Of a stretch of 64,000 nucleotides of DNA, positions 33,786-45,963 are shown one piece after another; the stretch's first letter is position 1, and every line of letters starts with the position of its first letter. The DNA lies in the NCBI GenBank assembly GCA_019426215.1, contig CM033391.1, forward strand, positions 20,014,708 through 20,078,707. Direction: 5' to 3'. Source of the stretch: Buddleja alternifolia. Taxonomy: Eukaryota; Streptophyta; Magnoliopsida; Lamiales; Scrophulariaceae. The position numbers and the translations under genes are program-made. Under the pieces are notes generated by a model. That model was not told the DNA's origin, made no database searches, and worked only from the letters and a program-made list of their open reading frames with translations.

Positions 33786-34784
33786 ATGTCTAATCCATTC
33801 AAAACAATTCTCGAAACAAACAAACTAACCGGTCCCAACTTTGAAGATTGGTTTCGTAACCTTAAGATTATCCTTTTGTCTGAGAAAAGGGGGTATGTCC
33901 TTGATATACCAGTGCAAGAAGAGCCGGAAGAGGATTCATCTGATGATGAGAAATTCTAGTACCAGCAATGGAAGGAAGATGACACGCAAGTACGATGTCT
34001 CATGTTGGCCTCAATGAGCAATGAATTGCAAAGGCAACACGAGACGATCGAGAACTCTGCATCGATTCTTCTCCATTTGGAAGAGCTGTATGCTACTAAA
34101 TCTAGGAGAGAGAGATTTGCAATCTCAAGGGAGCTTTTCAAGGCTCGTATGACTGATGGCTCTAATGTAAGTACGCATGTGTTCAAGATGATAGGGCTGA
34201 TTGAAAAGTTGGCTAATCTCGGTGTGGTGCTTAGTGACGAGTTGTCTATGGACTTGGTCCTACAGTCACTCCCTAGTTCTTACGACCAATTTGTGGTCAA
34301 CTTCAACATGAATCAACTTGAAGCTAAGCTTCTTGAGTTGTTGAACATGCTGAAGACGGCTGAGAGCACTATAAAGAAAGATAAGCCGGTGCTTCTTATG
34401 AATTCATCTTCTAAACCTAAGAAGGGTAACAAGAAGAAGAATAAGACTAAGAAGCTGAAAGGTACTAATGGTGTTAAGAAGGTGAAAAAGGCCAAATCGG
34501 ATAAGTGCTTCAAATGTGGGAAGACTGGGCACTGGCAAAGGAACTGCAAAGAGCCACCTGCTCAAGGTATGTTCTTTGTTGAAGTTAACTTTTCGGTTAA
34601 CAATTCTTCTTGGATTCTAGACACTGGATGTGGAGTTCATATATGCAATAACTTGCAGGAGATGACAAGAATCAAGGAGCTAAGTAGAGCAGACATGACC
34701 CTGCAGATGGGAAATAGAGCACGAGTTGCTGCTAACGCCGTGGGGATGATCTACTTAGGGATAGCAGATAGAAATTTAGTATGA
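33786..34784 (+). pseudogene. Copia B gag and protease start, one nonsense codon
   Basis: ATG 33786 (MSNPFKTILETNKLTGPNF) begins a UBN2-type gag. TAG 33957-33959 breaks the frame once, and the same frame then runs to 34784. The order is gag core, a lysine-rich stretch (about 34400-34500), CCHC knuckle CFKCGKTGHWQRNC (34507-34548) and protease motif LDTGCGVHICNN (about 34618). The protease active site DTG is intact. The frame ends at TGA 34782 within the protease, and the pol continuation is in another frame. Confidence 0.85.
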
Positions 34785-34870
34785 AATTCTGTTTATTTTG
34801 TTCCTGAAATAATAAGAAACATTATCTCGAAGATCGAGAGGGTTATTGTTTTGAGATTCGTAATTAAACT

Positions 34871-37200
34871 TTGTTTTTATCTTATGAATTGTCTCTTATT
34901 ATGGAATCAAAATTGCAAGATGGAGTTTATACTGTTTTCCCAACAATTTCTAATCTCAATATTCAACAAAGAAATAAACGTGAACGAGATAATCAAGCAA
35001 ACGCACTAATGTGGCACGAGAGACTAGGTCATATCTCCAAAGAAAGAATTCAAAGTTTGGCAACTCATTTAGGCCTCCAAAACTTAGATGAATGGACAAC
35101 TTGCGAATCGTGTCTCAAAGGGAAAATGACCAAGTTGCCATTTTCGGGTAAAGCAGAACGAGCCACAAGTCCATTGGATTTGATCCATATGGATGTGTGC
35201 GGCCCTATGAGCATAAACGCTCGAGGAGGGTTTAGCTACTTCATAACCTTCACCGACGATCACTCTCGGTATGGTTACGTATATCTGATGAGATATAAAT
35301 CTGAATCCTTTGAGAAATTCAAGGAGTTTAGATATGAGGTAGAGATGCAACTTGGAAAAGATATTAAAGCTCTTCGATCTGATCGGGGAGGAGAATACTT
35401 GTCTTCTGAGTTCATTGATTATCGTAAAGAGAATGGGATTCTCTCACAGTGGACTTCGCCAGGCAAGCCTTGACACGCTAGAACCTAACGTGCTTGGTAG
35501 CAAGTACACTAGTCGTGTAGTAATAAAAATGGACACAATAAGTCCGGGTTGTCGAACCACGGAGACTTGGATTTTAGCTTGTGATTTGCAAATAAATGTA
35601 AAGACAATTTAACGGAAAGTAAGAGTAAGACAAGTAAGTAAACGAAGAACAAAAATAAGAACGAGCAATAGATTGAAACTCAAATGTGAAAATAGACTAA
35701 GGCACTTGCAAGACTTGACTTGATCCTCATTCGCACATAGACTCTCGTTGAATTATTAGACCTAGTTACTATGGTGAAAACTCTTAAGGTAAAGAATAAC
35801 CGATGTCTCGTGATAGACTCCTACACTTAAATGGCGGTTTCCTAAGTATGTCTACCCGGAAATCTAACCTCTAAGCATGCATTGAAGAACTAGAGTTTAC
35901 TCGATTAAAATCGAACGACTTCAGCCGGGAGTCTTTACCTATGTCTAGGGCAACTCCTATTGGGTCCAATGATGTTATAAATCCCTTGCACCCTAGCTTA
36001 ACTCTTTCTCAAGATGCTAAACTAGGCAATTTATAATACATATGGTGATCAATCACATATAAGAAACATAAGCACAAATTCATAACACATAGTAACATAG
36101 GAATTAATTCAACGATTATCAATAACACGAATAATTCACAAATCAATTCTTACAAGGCCCTAGCCATATGAATTTAGCCCATAACTATCAATATAGAAGA
36201 ATTCAACATGTTCATATCCATAAATGTAAACATAAAATGCAATAAACAATGAATAAACTCCCTATAAGGTTGAATGATGATGATCTCTAATGGAGCTTCA
36301 CTCCTTAGCTCTTATTCTCTTCTTGCCCTTTTAGATCAGTGAAATTATAGCCCAAAACTGAGAAGTATGCTCCCAATTCCCCAGATTTCGAACCCTTGAA
36401 ATGAATTGAAAAAGTCAATTTATACATTCAGAATTCTGTTATTGCGGCGCCTAGGCGTGTGTCGATCGGCGCCTAGGCGCCGCCTACATGGCGTGTCTTT
36501 CTTGGGGCAGAAGTTCAGGGGCGCCAGGCGTGTAGAAAGGAAACGCCCAGGCGCACGATGTGTGGCACCTAGGCGTGCGTCTCAGAAGCCAGATTTCTCT
36601 CTGTTGGGATCGCGCCTGGGCACGAGTAAAGTGGCGCTTGGGCGTGGTTCTTAGAAGGCTGAGCTGAGTTGGTGAAGTGAGTCATCTTTTGCCCTTTTCT
36701 TCGTCCATCGTCGCTTACTACCTGAATTCACTTCACACACATATTAAACGCACGAGTGGCATGAAATAAACTATATACGGGCCTAAATTATCATTAAAAA
36801 GGCCTAAAAACTCATGCAAAAATGACTCCTATCACGCCTCAACATAACAGGGTAGTCGAGCGAAGGAATCGAATGTTGTTGGATATGATTTGATTCATGA
36901 TGAGTTTCACTGAAGTTCCTAAGTCCATGTGGGGCTATGCGCTTCAAACGGAAACCTATCTGTTGAATAGGGCACTGTCCAAGGCTGTGCCCAAGACCCC
37001 ATATGAAACTTTGTGTGGAAAGTCACCCTCGTATGCTCACTTGAGAATATGGGGGTGCCCCACTTATGTAAAGCATTTAGTGGGAGACAAATTGGATCCC
37101 AAATCCTCTTTGTGTTATTTTGTAGGGTACAAAGAAAACTATTGGATACTACTTCTACAACCTTGTGGAACAAAAAGTGATTGCTTCAAGAAATGCTAAT
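34871..37200 (+). pseudogene. Copia B integrase, split by a solo LTR
   Basis: The first part (34871-35470) has the GAG-pre-integrase zinc site (HERLGH, CESCLKGK) and the catalytic core with LIHMDVCGP, TFTDDHSRYGYVYLM and ALRSDRGGEY. The second part (36840-37200) resumes with QHNRVVERRNR and continues to the IN C-terminus and the WGCPTYVKHL region. TGA near 36890 and a frameshift near 37140 break it further. Integrase joins element DNA to the chromosome; this copy is inactive. The interrupting LTR is listed separately. Confidence 0.83.
35471..36834 (-). repeat. Solo Athila-type LTR (subfamily II), TSD agcct/cgcct
   Basis: 1364 bp from TGACACGCTAGAACC to TGACTCCTATCA inside the integrase gene of B. 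The flanks agcct (35466-35470) and cgcct (36835-36839) match at four of five bases. Removing it restores the integrase frame. It holds the densest set of GCGCCTAGGCGC-type palindromes in the window (36445-36650). Confidence 0.88.
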
Positions 37201-39063
37201 TTCCTAGAAAAAGGATTCCTTTTGGATAAGAAAGGCGAGGCTGTAGAGCTTGATGAGATGAATCAAAGTGATTGGAATCAAGGAGTACAAAATAACCCAC
37301 CTTACACCAATGAAGCTAATTCCGATATATCTATTGAGAACACACAACCCTTAAGGAGATCTGAAAGAGATCCAAAGGCACCTGAAAGATGGCTTGGCCT
37401 ATTAGAAGAAAAGAACTCAGAAGATCCTCCCTTAGACTCTGATCCAAAGAGTTATAAGGAAGCAATGTCTGACGATTCAGGAAAATGGCTTGAAGTCATG
37501 AAGTCTGAAATGCACTCCATGGACTTCAACAAGGTATGGACCTTGGTGGACCTACCTGAGGGCGTGAAGCCCATTGGCTTTAAGTGAGTCTATAAGTGGA
37601 AGCTTGGAATCGATGGAGAGGTGGATACCTATAAAGCATGCCTCGTGGCAAAAGGATTCACTTAGAGGTAAGGCATTAACTATGAGAAAACCTTCTCACC
37701 AGTGGCGATGCTAAAATCCATTAGAATTCTGCTTGCTATATCTGCATTTCTCGATTTCGAGATCTAGTAGATGGATGTAAAGACTGCATTCCTCAATGGA
37801 GAGATTGAGGAAGATATATACATGCAACAGCCAGAGGGCTTTACATCTGAAATGAGCGAACACAAAGTGTGTAAGCTCCAAAGGTCCATTTATGGATTAA
37901 AGCAGGCTTCCCGAAGCTAGAATAAACGGTTTGACACTGTCATACAGGAGTATGGATATGTGCAAAACATTGAAGAGGCTTGTGTGTACAAGAAGGTTAG
38001 TTGGAGCGTGGTTACATTTCTCATACTTTACGTTGATGATATTCTTTTGATCGGAAACGATATTGGAATGATGCAATCGACTAAACTATGGATCTCTAAA
38101 CAATTTTCCATGAAGGATATGGGAGAGGCATCTTACGTACTTGGTATGAAGATATACCGAGAGAGATCAAGTAGACTGCTGGGACTCTCCCAATCCGCAT
38201 ATATCGATCGCGTACTTAAGAGATTTAAGATGGAAGAATCCAAGAGTGGATTCTTGCCAATGTTACATGGGATTACACTTTCCAAGTCGATGTCTCCTAA
38301 GACTCGAGAAGAAAGAGTAAGAATGTCCTAAATACCTTATGCCTTAGCTATAGGTAGCATAATGTACACAATGATATGCACAAGACCCGATGTGGCGTAC
38401 GCATTGAGTGTGTGCAGCCGTTATCAGGCTGATCCCAGTGAGAAGCACTGGAATGCAGCAAAAGCAATCCTTAAGTACCTTAACAGGACTAAGGACATGT
38501 TTTTGATATACGGACATGGGAAATTGGAGTTCGAGGGATACACCGGTTCGAGTTCCAAACAAATGTGGACTCAAAGTCGGTCTCGGGATACACCGGTTCG
38601 AGTTCCAAACAAATGTGGACGACTCAAAGTCGGTCTCGGGATTTGTCTATCTGCTCAATGTAGGAGCCATCAGCTGGAAAAGTTCCAAACAAGCAATTGT
38701 GGCGGACTCCACCACTAAAGCAGAATATATCGCAGCTTCAGAGGCTGTGAAGGAATGTGTTTGGATAAGGAACTTCATCCAAGAATTGGGTGTAGTTCCA
38801 TCTGTTGTAGACACAGTACCTTTGTACTGTGATAACAACGGGGCTATTGCGCAATCAAAGGAGCCAAGGTCTCATCAGAAATCCAAGCACACACAGAGGC
38901 GATAGCACTTGATCAGGGAAATCATTGGGAGAGGCGACGTTTGAGTGGAACGTGTGGACTCGGCAGACAATGTGGCGAACCGGCTCACCAGATCCTTAAG
39001 CCAAAAGGTATTTGAAGGACATCTAGGGAGAATGGGCCTCAAGTACATGGGTAATTGGCATTA
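37165..39063 (+). pseudogene. Copia B reverse transcriptase-RNase H, broken
   Basis: Segments in order: linker (37165-37587), RT fingers with stops (37588-37950), RT palm with LYVDDILLIGND (about 38028), thumb, then RNase H with the tandem duplication at 38535-38637, ADSTTKAEYIAASEA (about 38700) and LYCDNNGAI (about 38822). It ends with a short GNWH tail at 39063. Stops include TGA 37586 and TAG or TAA codons near 37663, 37669, 37766-37771 and 37918. Most fit TGG or CAG changed by one transition. Confidence 0.83.
38535..38637 (+). repeat. 50-bp tandem duplication in RNase H of copia B
   Basis: Unit 1 is 38535-38584 and unit 2 is 38585-38637, both starting GGGATACACCGGTTCGAGTT. The second has an extra GAC. 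Unit length 50 shifts the frame, so the duplication is a lesion of this copy. The second unit is the one that continues into the normal RNase H sequence. Confidence 0.88.
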
Positions 39064-39078
39064 GGGCAAGTGTGAGGT

Positions 39079-41176
39079 TGTTAGAGTTTATGCCCGGCGC
39101 ACCAATTTTGGGCGCCATTCTATGTAATAATAACTCTAGCTAAACGATCTTTTTTATATCAATAAAGTTAATCTTTTGGCATTCTTTATTCGTATATATA
39201 GCTTGGTCTTAACTTAGAATAAAGTCCCGAAAGATTACACATAGCTATGGGACATCATTACGCATCGGGAATTGCAATGATGGAATATGTCTCCAAAGCT
39301 GTGATCCTTATACATATGTTCCAAGTCGTGAATGAGCTCGTCGAGATGAAGGGATATCGATGAGATCCAAAAGACTTGCTTATATGATGCATACTCTTGA
39401 TAGAGTGTATCTCGTTCCATAGATATTGGCACGGTGAAAGCCTATGCATATATGAGGGTTCCTATTGTGGGAATAGGTATACTGAACAACCCCATGGAAG
39501 TTCCATTAAATGGAATCCCAGTCGAATCTGGAACTTCCAGTGGTCTTGTAGTATAAGAGTAATCCTTAGAACCTGAGGTTCCATTAGATGTCTTATACAC
39601 AATCGAACATGTCTTCATTTGTTACATGATTACTTAGATGATCACAAATGGGCAAAATCAGACATGGGCTGATTGTGTATGAAGTCACGTGAGAATCAAG
39701 ATGGGATCTATCTCTAACATTAGTCTTGTCAATGAATCTCCTATGTTTACATAGTGAATCGACTTTAGGAATCTTTTGCCCAAGTATGATATCAAAAGAG
39801 GCGTAGGGTTTCCTCGTTTAGATAGTTAAAAGTCGATCTCACCGTATTTGGGAAACAGAGTTATTGAATTAATAGAGCTTCGACCTTATCCACTGCTCTA
39901 GATTCAATCGGGAGATTAGATGGAGGGATCTTACTTATACAAGGATCAAGATCACGAAAGGCGTATCTTTATTTTCGTCTTTGTCGAGGTCTTCGTGGCC
40001 CGTTGCTAGACGGTAACCACGATTTGTCAGTACTGAAAATTAATATGGTGATTAATTTGAGGCTTGATTAAATGAAATGAATGATTTAATCTAGTGCTTT
40101 CTATTTTAGGAAAGCACACTAGCACTTTGGGAAAGTGTACTTACTACTAGCTAGTAGATGAGCCTAAGGAGTCACACACTTAACTCGTGAGAGTCACTGC
40201 TTATATGATGTGATTAATCATTTTGAGGAAATTGAGGAAATTAGGAAAGTCTAGCCCTTTCCTAATATGGAATATGAATTAATTGAGGCGATTCAATTAC
40301 TTCGACTATTTTAATTAATCTTGTAGAATTAATTAAATTAATGGACCTAGTAGAGTCCAAGTATTTTATTTAGTTGGGCTTGGTCCAAGTTAAATAAATA
40401 AGTCAATTGGAATAAGTAAACATAATTAAACGGGTTTTAATTATATGGGAATATTTAATTGATGGGTTTAGCCCATAATTAAATATGGAGTCAAGAATTA
40501 ATTCTTGAACTCCAAATAAGGATGATAGCCGATTTCGGGGCTCTTGGCAGCTGGATTCAAAATCTAGGTGAAGAAGGGAGGGTTTTGTTTTTCTCCAAGT
40601 CTTGCAGTTGAATAAGGACTCTAGGGTTCCTATTCTATATATATGTGAGTGCAAGACTAAAACCTTAAGCTTTTGAGGAGTGCAAAATTCGAAACCCAAC
40701 TGAAAATTAAGAGAGAATTTTCTTTGTCATCCTTAAGCCAAAATCGCCCCCTTCCCTTGTTCCTACAAGATATCGTTTTGTTCGTGTGTAGAACTTAACG
40801 ATTCACATATTCCATTCCTTCACATAATCAAGCCTAGGTTTTAGACTTAGATCTATTTCGTTGGCTAGCACCAATAACGAAGTAGGTGGTGACTTGAACG
40901 AGGTGTGGATACATCTTAAAGGTGCAACGTTTGGAGCACTAAAACTGGGGATACAATCGACGGGCGATTTCCTCCAAGAAATCGTGTGGAATTGCGCCAC
41001 AGGGTTGAAAAGATCCAAGATTGTTGCTGCGAAAACTTAAATCACGAGGTAAAATTCTCGCAACTTTCTCTATAGCATAATCGAGCACACCATTATTCCT
41101 GTTTCAGGTGGTTGTACGTTTAAAATTTTAAATTCCGCTGCCATGAGCCACCCGGGGAATAGAACCCAACCCAACA
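39079..41176 (+). repeat. 3' LTR of copia element B
   Basis: 2098 bp from TGTTAGAGTTTATGCC to CAACCCAACA, followed by TSD gtaaa. It pairs with 22150-24240. The upstream polypurine tract (39066-39077, AAGTGTGAGG-like) is degenerate. Confidence 0.92.
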
Positions 41177-41181
41177 GTAAA

Positions 41182-42594
41182 TGGATCTATAAGAGAAAGA
41201 TTGGTCCGGATGGCAAGGTGGACACCTATAAGGCCAGGCTAGTGGCAAAAGAGTATAGTCAAAAAGAGGGCATTGACTATGAGGCAACCTTTTTGCCTGT
41301 AGCTATGACCAAATCCATTAGAATTCTACTTGCCATAGCTGCATACCTGGATTATGAAATCTGACAAATGGATGTGAAGATCACGTTCTTAAATGGATTC
41401 CTCGAGGAGGAAATCTATATGGAACAGCCCAAGGGTTTCATATCAAGTGCAAATTCTCATAAGGTTTACAACTTAAATAGGTCCATTTATGGGCTCAAGC
41501 AGGCCTCTCGCAGTTGGAATCTTTGTTTTGATGAAGAAGTACGCAACTACAGCTTCATCAAAAACAAGGATGAACCATGTGTCTATAAAAAGGTCAATGG
41601 GAGCAAAATCACATTCTTGGTGCTATATGTAGATGATGTTTTACTTATAGGGAATGATGAACGTCTGCTAACTTCAGTTAAGACATGGCTTTCAAGCACA
41701 TTCTCCACGAAAGACTTGGGAGAAACCACCTATATTCTAGGAATTCGTATCTATAGGGATAGATCGAATAAGATGATAGGACTCTCTCAAGCCCTCTACA
41801 TAGAGAAGGTCCTAAAGCGATTTGGAATGGAGAACTCTAAAAGAGGTCTTTTGTCCATGAGATATGGAATTCATCTCTCCAAAAAGATGAGTCCTCAAAG
41901 TGAGGAAGATCGAAAAAGAAATGAGTGCAATTCCCTATGCATCAGCAGTGGGAAGTCTCATGTACGCAATGTTATGCACGAGACCAGATCTTGCCTATGT
42001 TGTGAGCATAGTAAGTAGGTTTCAAGCTAACCCGGGTAAAGAACATTGGATTGCCGTGAAATCTATCTTGAAGTACTTGAAAAGAACCAAAGATATGATT
42101 CTCGTATATGGCAATGGAGAAATAAAAGTGGACGGTTATATAGATTCTAATTTCCAATCAGATATCGATGATCTCAAATCCACTTATGGGTTCATATTCA
42201 CTCTAAATGGTGGAGCGATGTCTTGGAAGAGTTTCAAGCAAAGCACAACCTTTGATTCGACCACTGAAGTTGAATATACGGAAGCCTCAGAGGAAGCCAA
42301 AAAAGCTATTTGGATTAAGAAGTTCATGGCTATGTGGAGCTACCATTGCCACTTTGGTGTGACAATAATGGAGCCATCGGGCAAGCTAGGGAACCAAGGT
42401 CTCACAACAAATCCAAACACATAGAGAGGAGATATCATATAAATCGAGAAATTGTTGGAAGAGACAACATCGTCGTGCAGAAAATAATCTCAGCGGACAA
42501 CGTGGCTGACCCACTCACTAAGATATTAGCGCAGCCGGTGCTAGAACAACATCTTGAGAAGATGGGTATTAGATACCAAAGCAATTGGCATTAA
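41182..42594 (+). pseudogene. Copia A reverse transcriptase-RNase H, broken
   Basis: It resumes right after the TSD with WIYKRKIGPDGKV. It continues through TYKARLVAKEYSQKEG, DVKITFLNGFLEEEIYMEQP, the palm LYVDDVLLIGND (about 41626), TRPDLAYVVSIVSRF (about 41990) and RNase H ending GIRYQSNWH at 42594. Lesions: TGA 41362-41364 where relatives have tryptophan, and frame changes near 41920 and 42350. Together with 20870-22149 it belongs to one element. Confidence 0.85.
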
Positions 42595-42609
42595 GTGCAA
42601 GTGGGGGAT

Positions 42610-44134
42610 TGTTAGGTATATGCCCTAGATGTCAACGGGGACAAATAGATTGTATAGGGTATCCAATTATGTTGTACAAATTTATATTTAATAAAGGTAT
42701 TTATTCTTCTACTCATATAAAACTTCATGGTATTAATAAGTATTGAACAAATAGTCCATATGTATCAAGGTTGACTCTTCGACCTTTATGGAATAAAGAA
42801 GTGGCACTGGGAGAGTCTTACTCCTGATCACTTAAAAGGGTTCGCAAGTCAAGAAATCTTAATTGGGCATTAAGATTCGACTTGTATAACACATGCTCTG
42901 ACAAGGAATGTCAGTCGAACACTATGGGATAGTCAGAACACGTGTCATAGATATACCAATGGAATTGTTATATTCGAACACGACTCGCAGTAGTCCGATC
43001 ACATGGGTATTTATGCAGTGACTATCAATGATTGGATTACCATGATAGTATACGTGAGCTTTAAACCTAAGGGTTCATGATCAATGTACTTGTACTGTTG
43101 AATTCGTTACTGGAGTAGTTAGACCCAAATCACCCTTTCGTGGAGCCGACCTCGAAGTACGATCTCAATGAGTCAAGTATCACTTGTGAAGTAATCGCCA
43201 AGATGGGGTTCACTCTCTCGATAGTAAACGAGAAAGTATCATGTGCGATCATAGGCAAATAAAATTATAAGTCTTTGGCCAAAACAAGGAAGCTAATTCA
43301 TGTGGGACATGGAGGGTAGTTTGGTAATTTCATTATGCTATGATTAAATGCACAGTATCAAGTTTAGTGAGTTTGACATATACCATGACTCTCACTTGAT
43401 CGGGATACATCAGTGAAGGGCTTATACACATACGGTATTTGTGGTCCAGAGGTTCGTAAAATGATTCGTTCATTTCGTACTCAATTGGGTTACGATGTGA
43501 GTCCACACTGTATAGGTGATACTCACATCCTTTGGTAATTTATCCCATTGCCAATTGAGACGAACATAAAGAGTCGCGCTACAAGAAAGGAACAGGACGT
43601 CTTTTTGTGTTAGTTTTTTAGAAAGATGAAATTAATTGGACGGATTGATTTATTTGTTAAATCAACAAATTAAATATTTAATTTAAGGTGGATTAAGTTG
43701 ACCGGGCCAACTTAAGCCCGCCCTACACGTCCAAGAAGCCCTAGAGGCAGCTACTAGGAGTCCAAGGAAAGACTCCTACTTGTTGCTTAAGTTAGCAGAG
43801 TTATAAGTTAACTCCAACTGCAACAAGAAACCTTAACCCTAATTGCATAACACAAAAGGAAGGAACTCCTATCCCAAAATCTCTCCCTAGTCGTGCACCA
43901 CCATCAACGAGGAGAATTTTGGAGATCTTTGAAAGTCTAGTTTTGCATGAATCTTTGAAGACAGGAATTCTAGGAGTTGGTGTTACACGAATTCAAGAAT
44001 ACAAAATCAATAAGGTAATCAATTTGTTTAATTTTTGAAAAACCTTTGAAAATCATCAAACCACGTTAAAGTGATTCGACTTTAGGAATCCTAAATTCTT
44101 CCGCTGCGTTTTTCGCTCTAAAGGATTCCTAACA
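42610..44134 (+). repeat. 3' LTR of copia element A
   Basis: 1525 bp from TGTTAGGTATATGCCC to AAGGATTCCTAACA, preceded by the polypurine tract GTGGGGGAT (42601-42609). No second LTR of A is in the window. The five bases after it are gttca. Confidence 0.85.
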
Positions 44135-44424
44135 GTTCATATCAATCTTGATGGCATTAATATAAGTATTGAACAAATAAATCCCGAGTAATCAAGAGGG
44201 AGCTTCTAATCCTCAATAGTTAGAGGAGAAGGACACTAGAAGTATCGTCTCCTTACTTACTTAAACTAGAGTTTGCAAGTCGAAGAGTCTTAATTGGGCA
44301 TTAAAGACCAGACTTGTATGACGCAAGCTTTGACATGGAGTGTCAGTCGGTCACTTTGGATGGTGGGGGCTTAATCATAGATATAGCAATAAAATTGATA
44401 TATTCGAACACGGCTTGCTATATG
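44135..44424 (+). repeat. Fragment of a related copia LTR
   Basis: It aligns by eye with 42713-43000 of the LTR of element A (shared words TAAGTATTGAACAAATA, TCTTAATTGGGCATTAA, ATATTCGAACACG), diverged and with small gaps. It is a separate, older LTR remnant between element A and the Helitron fragment. Confidence 0.65.
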
Positions 44425-44425
44425 T

Positions 44426-45963
44426 GGCATATTGAAAGATGAACAAAATGCAAAAACTATGCTTACTAAATTTTTCAAAATGAATTGTAATCCTCAATTG
44501 GCTGGGAAGTATTTGTATCAAGAATTTCCACATCATTTTGGATGGATTCAATCTCAAAGAAAATGGGTCTCACGTACTGGTAACAATAAAGTAATTGGAA
44601 GGATATATATTGTGTCACCTTCTGAAGGAGAAAGATTTTATCTACGTGTCCTTCTAAATCATATGAGAGGACCAAGATCTTTTGAAGAGTTTTTGACTGT
44701 AAATGGAATAATATATTCTACATTTAAAGAGGCTGCACAAAATGACATTTTTTTCAAGAAGCTTGTCCTGATAGAATGACATGTTCCTTAAGAAGATTGT
44801 TCGCATCAATATTAGTTTTTTGTCAACCAATTAGGGTTCGCCAATTGTGGAATGAATTTTATCCTTACATGGTTGAAGATTACGCGAGATCGTACTGGGC
44901 AAATAGTTCTTATACAATGAATAAGTTGTTGCTTGCATTGAGAAGATTGTTGCATTCGTATAGGAAGAAGCTTTCTGATTTTGATTTGCCAACTCTTAGC
45001 GAGGACTTTGTCAACAACTCACCTATTCCTAGGATAATTGAGGATGTGTTGTCTACCCAAATTCCAGAAGAAGATCTGAGATATGCAGAAATGTTGAATT
45101 ACCACCAAAAAGTCGCATTTGATGCAATCATGACAACAATTTTGAAAAATCAATCTGCAATCTTTTTCATAGATGGACCTGGGGGATTTGGAAAGACTAT
45201 CTTATATCGTGCTTTGTTGGCTCATTTGAGAAATAGTGGTCATATTGTAATTGCAACAACGACATCGGTAATAGCAAAACTTTATTGCCAAGTAGAAGAA
45301 CTGCACATTCACATTTCAAGATTCCAATAAAGCCAAGATCTGGAAGTTACTGTAAACTTGACAAACAAAGTGATCTCGCGGAATTGATCAGACGAGCTAC
45401 AACAATAATATGGGACGAATCCCAAATGGTAAATCGTTATGCTTTCGAGGTTATTGAAAGAACTTTTCAAGATATAACGGAAAATAATTTGCCATTTGGA
45501 GGCAAAATTATGATTATGGGTGGAGATTTTAGACAGGTGTTGCTCATCGTAAAAGGATGCTCATTTGGTGAGAAGATAGCTGCGAGCGTTTCAAAGTCAA
45601 TGTTTTGGCCTGGTGTAAAGAACATACATCTTCAGAAAAATATGAGATCCCAACAAGATGTTGAATTCTATCAATTTCTAATGAGAATAGGTAATGAGAA
45701 ACCACGCGCAATTAATGATGATTTTGTAGAATTGCCTCAATCGATGGTCATACCATGGGAAGGTGAGCAATCACTTTATTACTTAATTGACTCTGTTTTC
45801 CCGAACATGATTGATCATGCGAATGGTGCGAACTACATGGTGGGAAGAGCCATAATTACACCTAGAAATGTTGATGAAGATAATGAGATGTTAATTGGAA
45901 TATTTCCTGGAGAAGAGAGAGTGTACACATCTTGGGACTCAGTAGATGATGACAATCACCATC
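44426..45963 (+). pseudogene. Helitron Pif1-like helicase remnant
   Basis: Three frames carry consecutive parts of the plant Helitron helicase. 44432-44779 has QNAKTMLTKFF, GERFYLRVLLNHMRGPRSFEE. 44776-45330 has SLRRLFASILVFC and the Walker A site GPGGFGKT at 45175-45198 (usual GPGGTGKT). 45285-45983 has IIWDESQM (Walker B, near 45405-45428) and the FGGKIMIMGGDFRQVL motif. Two frameshifts separate them. The Rep (HUH) domain and N-terminus are missing, and the C-terminus is cut by a SIRE LTR at 45964. The helicase would unwind DNA during rolling-circle transposition. Confidence 0.85.

Larger units (their letters stand above)
22150..41176 (+). mobile_element. Ty1/copia element B, 19 kb with nested insertions, TSD gtaaa
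   Basis: Two LTRs (22150-24240 and 39079-41176) bound the element, and gtaaa flanks it at 22145-22149 and 41177-41181. The internal region has a Met-type primer site, a long leader, gag-protease, integrase and RT-RNase H. Two later insertions interrupt it: the Athila cluster at 24383-32175 (leader) and a solo LTR at 35471-36834 (integrase). Without them B is about 9.9 kb. The LTRs differ at roughly a dozen or more sites in their first 200 bases by eye, so it is not recent. Confidence 0.92.
20870..44134 (+). mobile_element. Ty1/copia element A, interrupted by element B
   Basis: Pol coding starts abruptly at about 20870 (no 5' LTR, no gag), runs to 22149, is interrupted by the 19-kb element B, and resumes at 41182. 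It ends with RNase H (42594), a purine tract (42601-42609) and a 3' LTR (42610-44134). The codons on either side of B join without loss once one gtaaa copy is removed. Several nonsense and frameshift lesions are present. Confidence 0.85.

Noticed and set aside
36406..36654. 82-residue Arg-rich ORF
   Set aside because: It lies inside a solo Athila LTR and reflects its palindromic GC-rich words.
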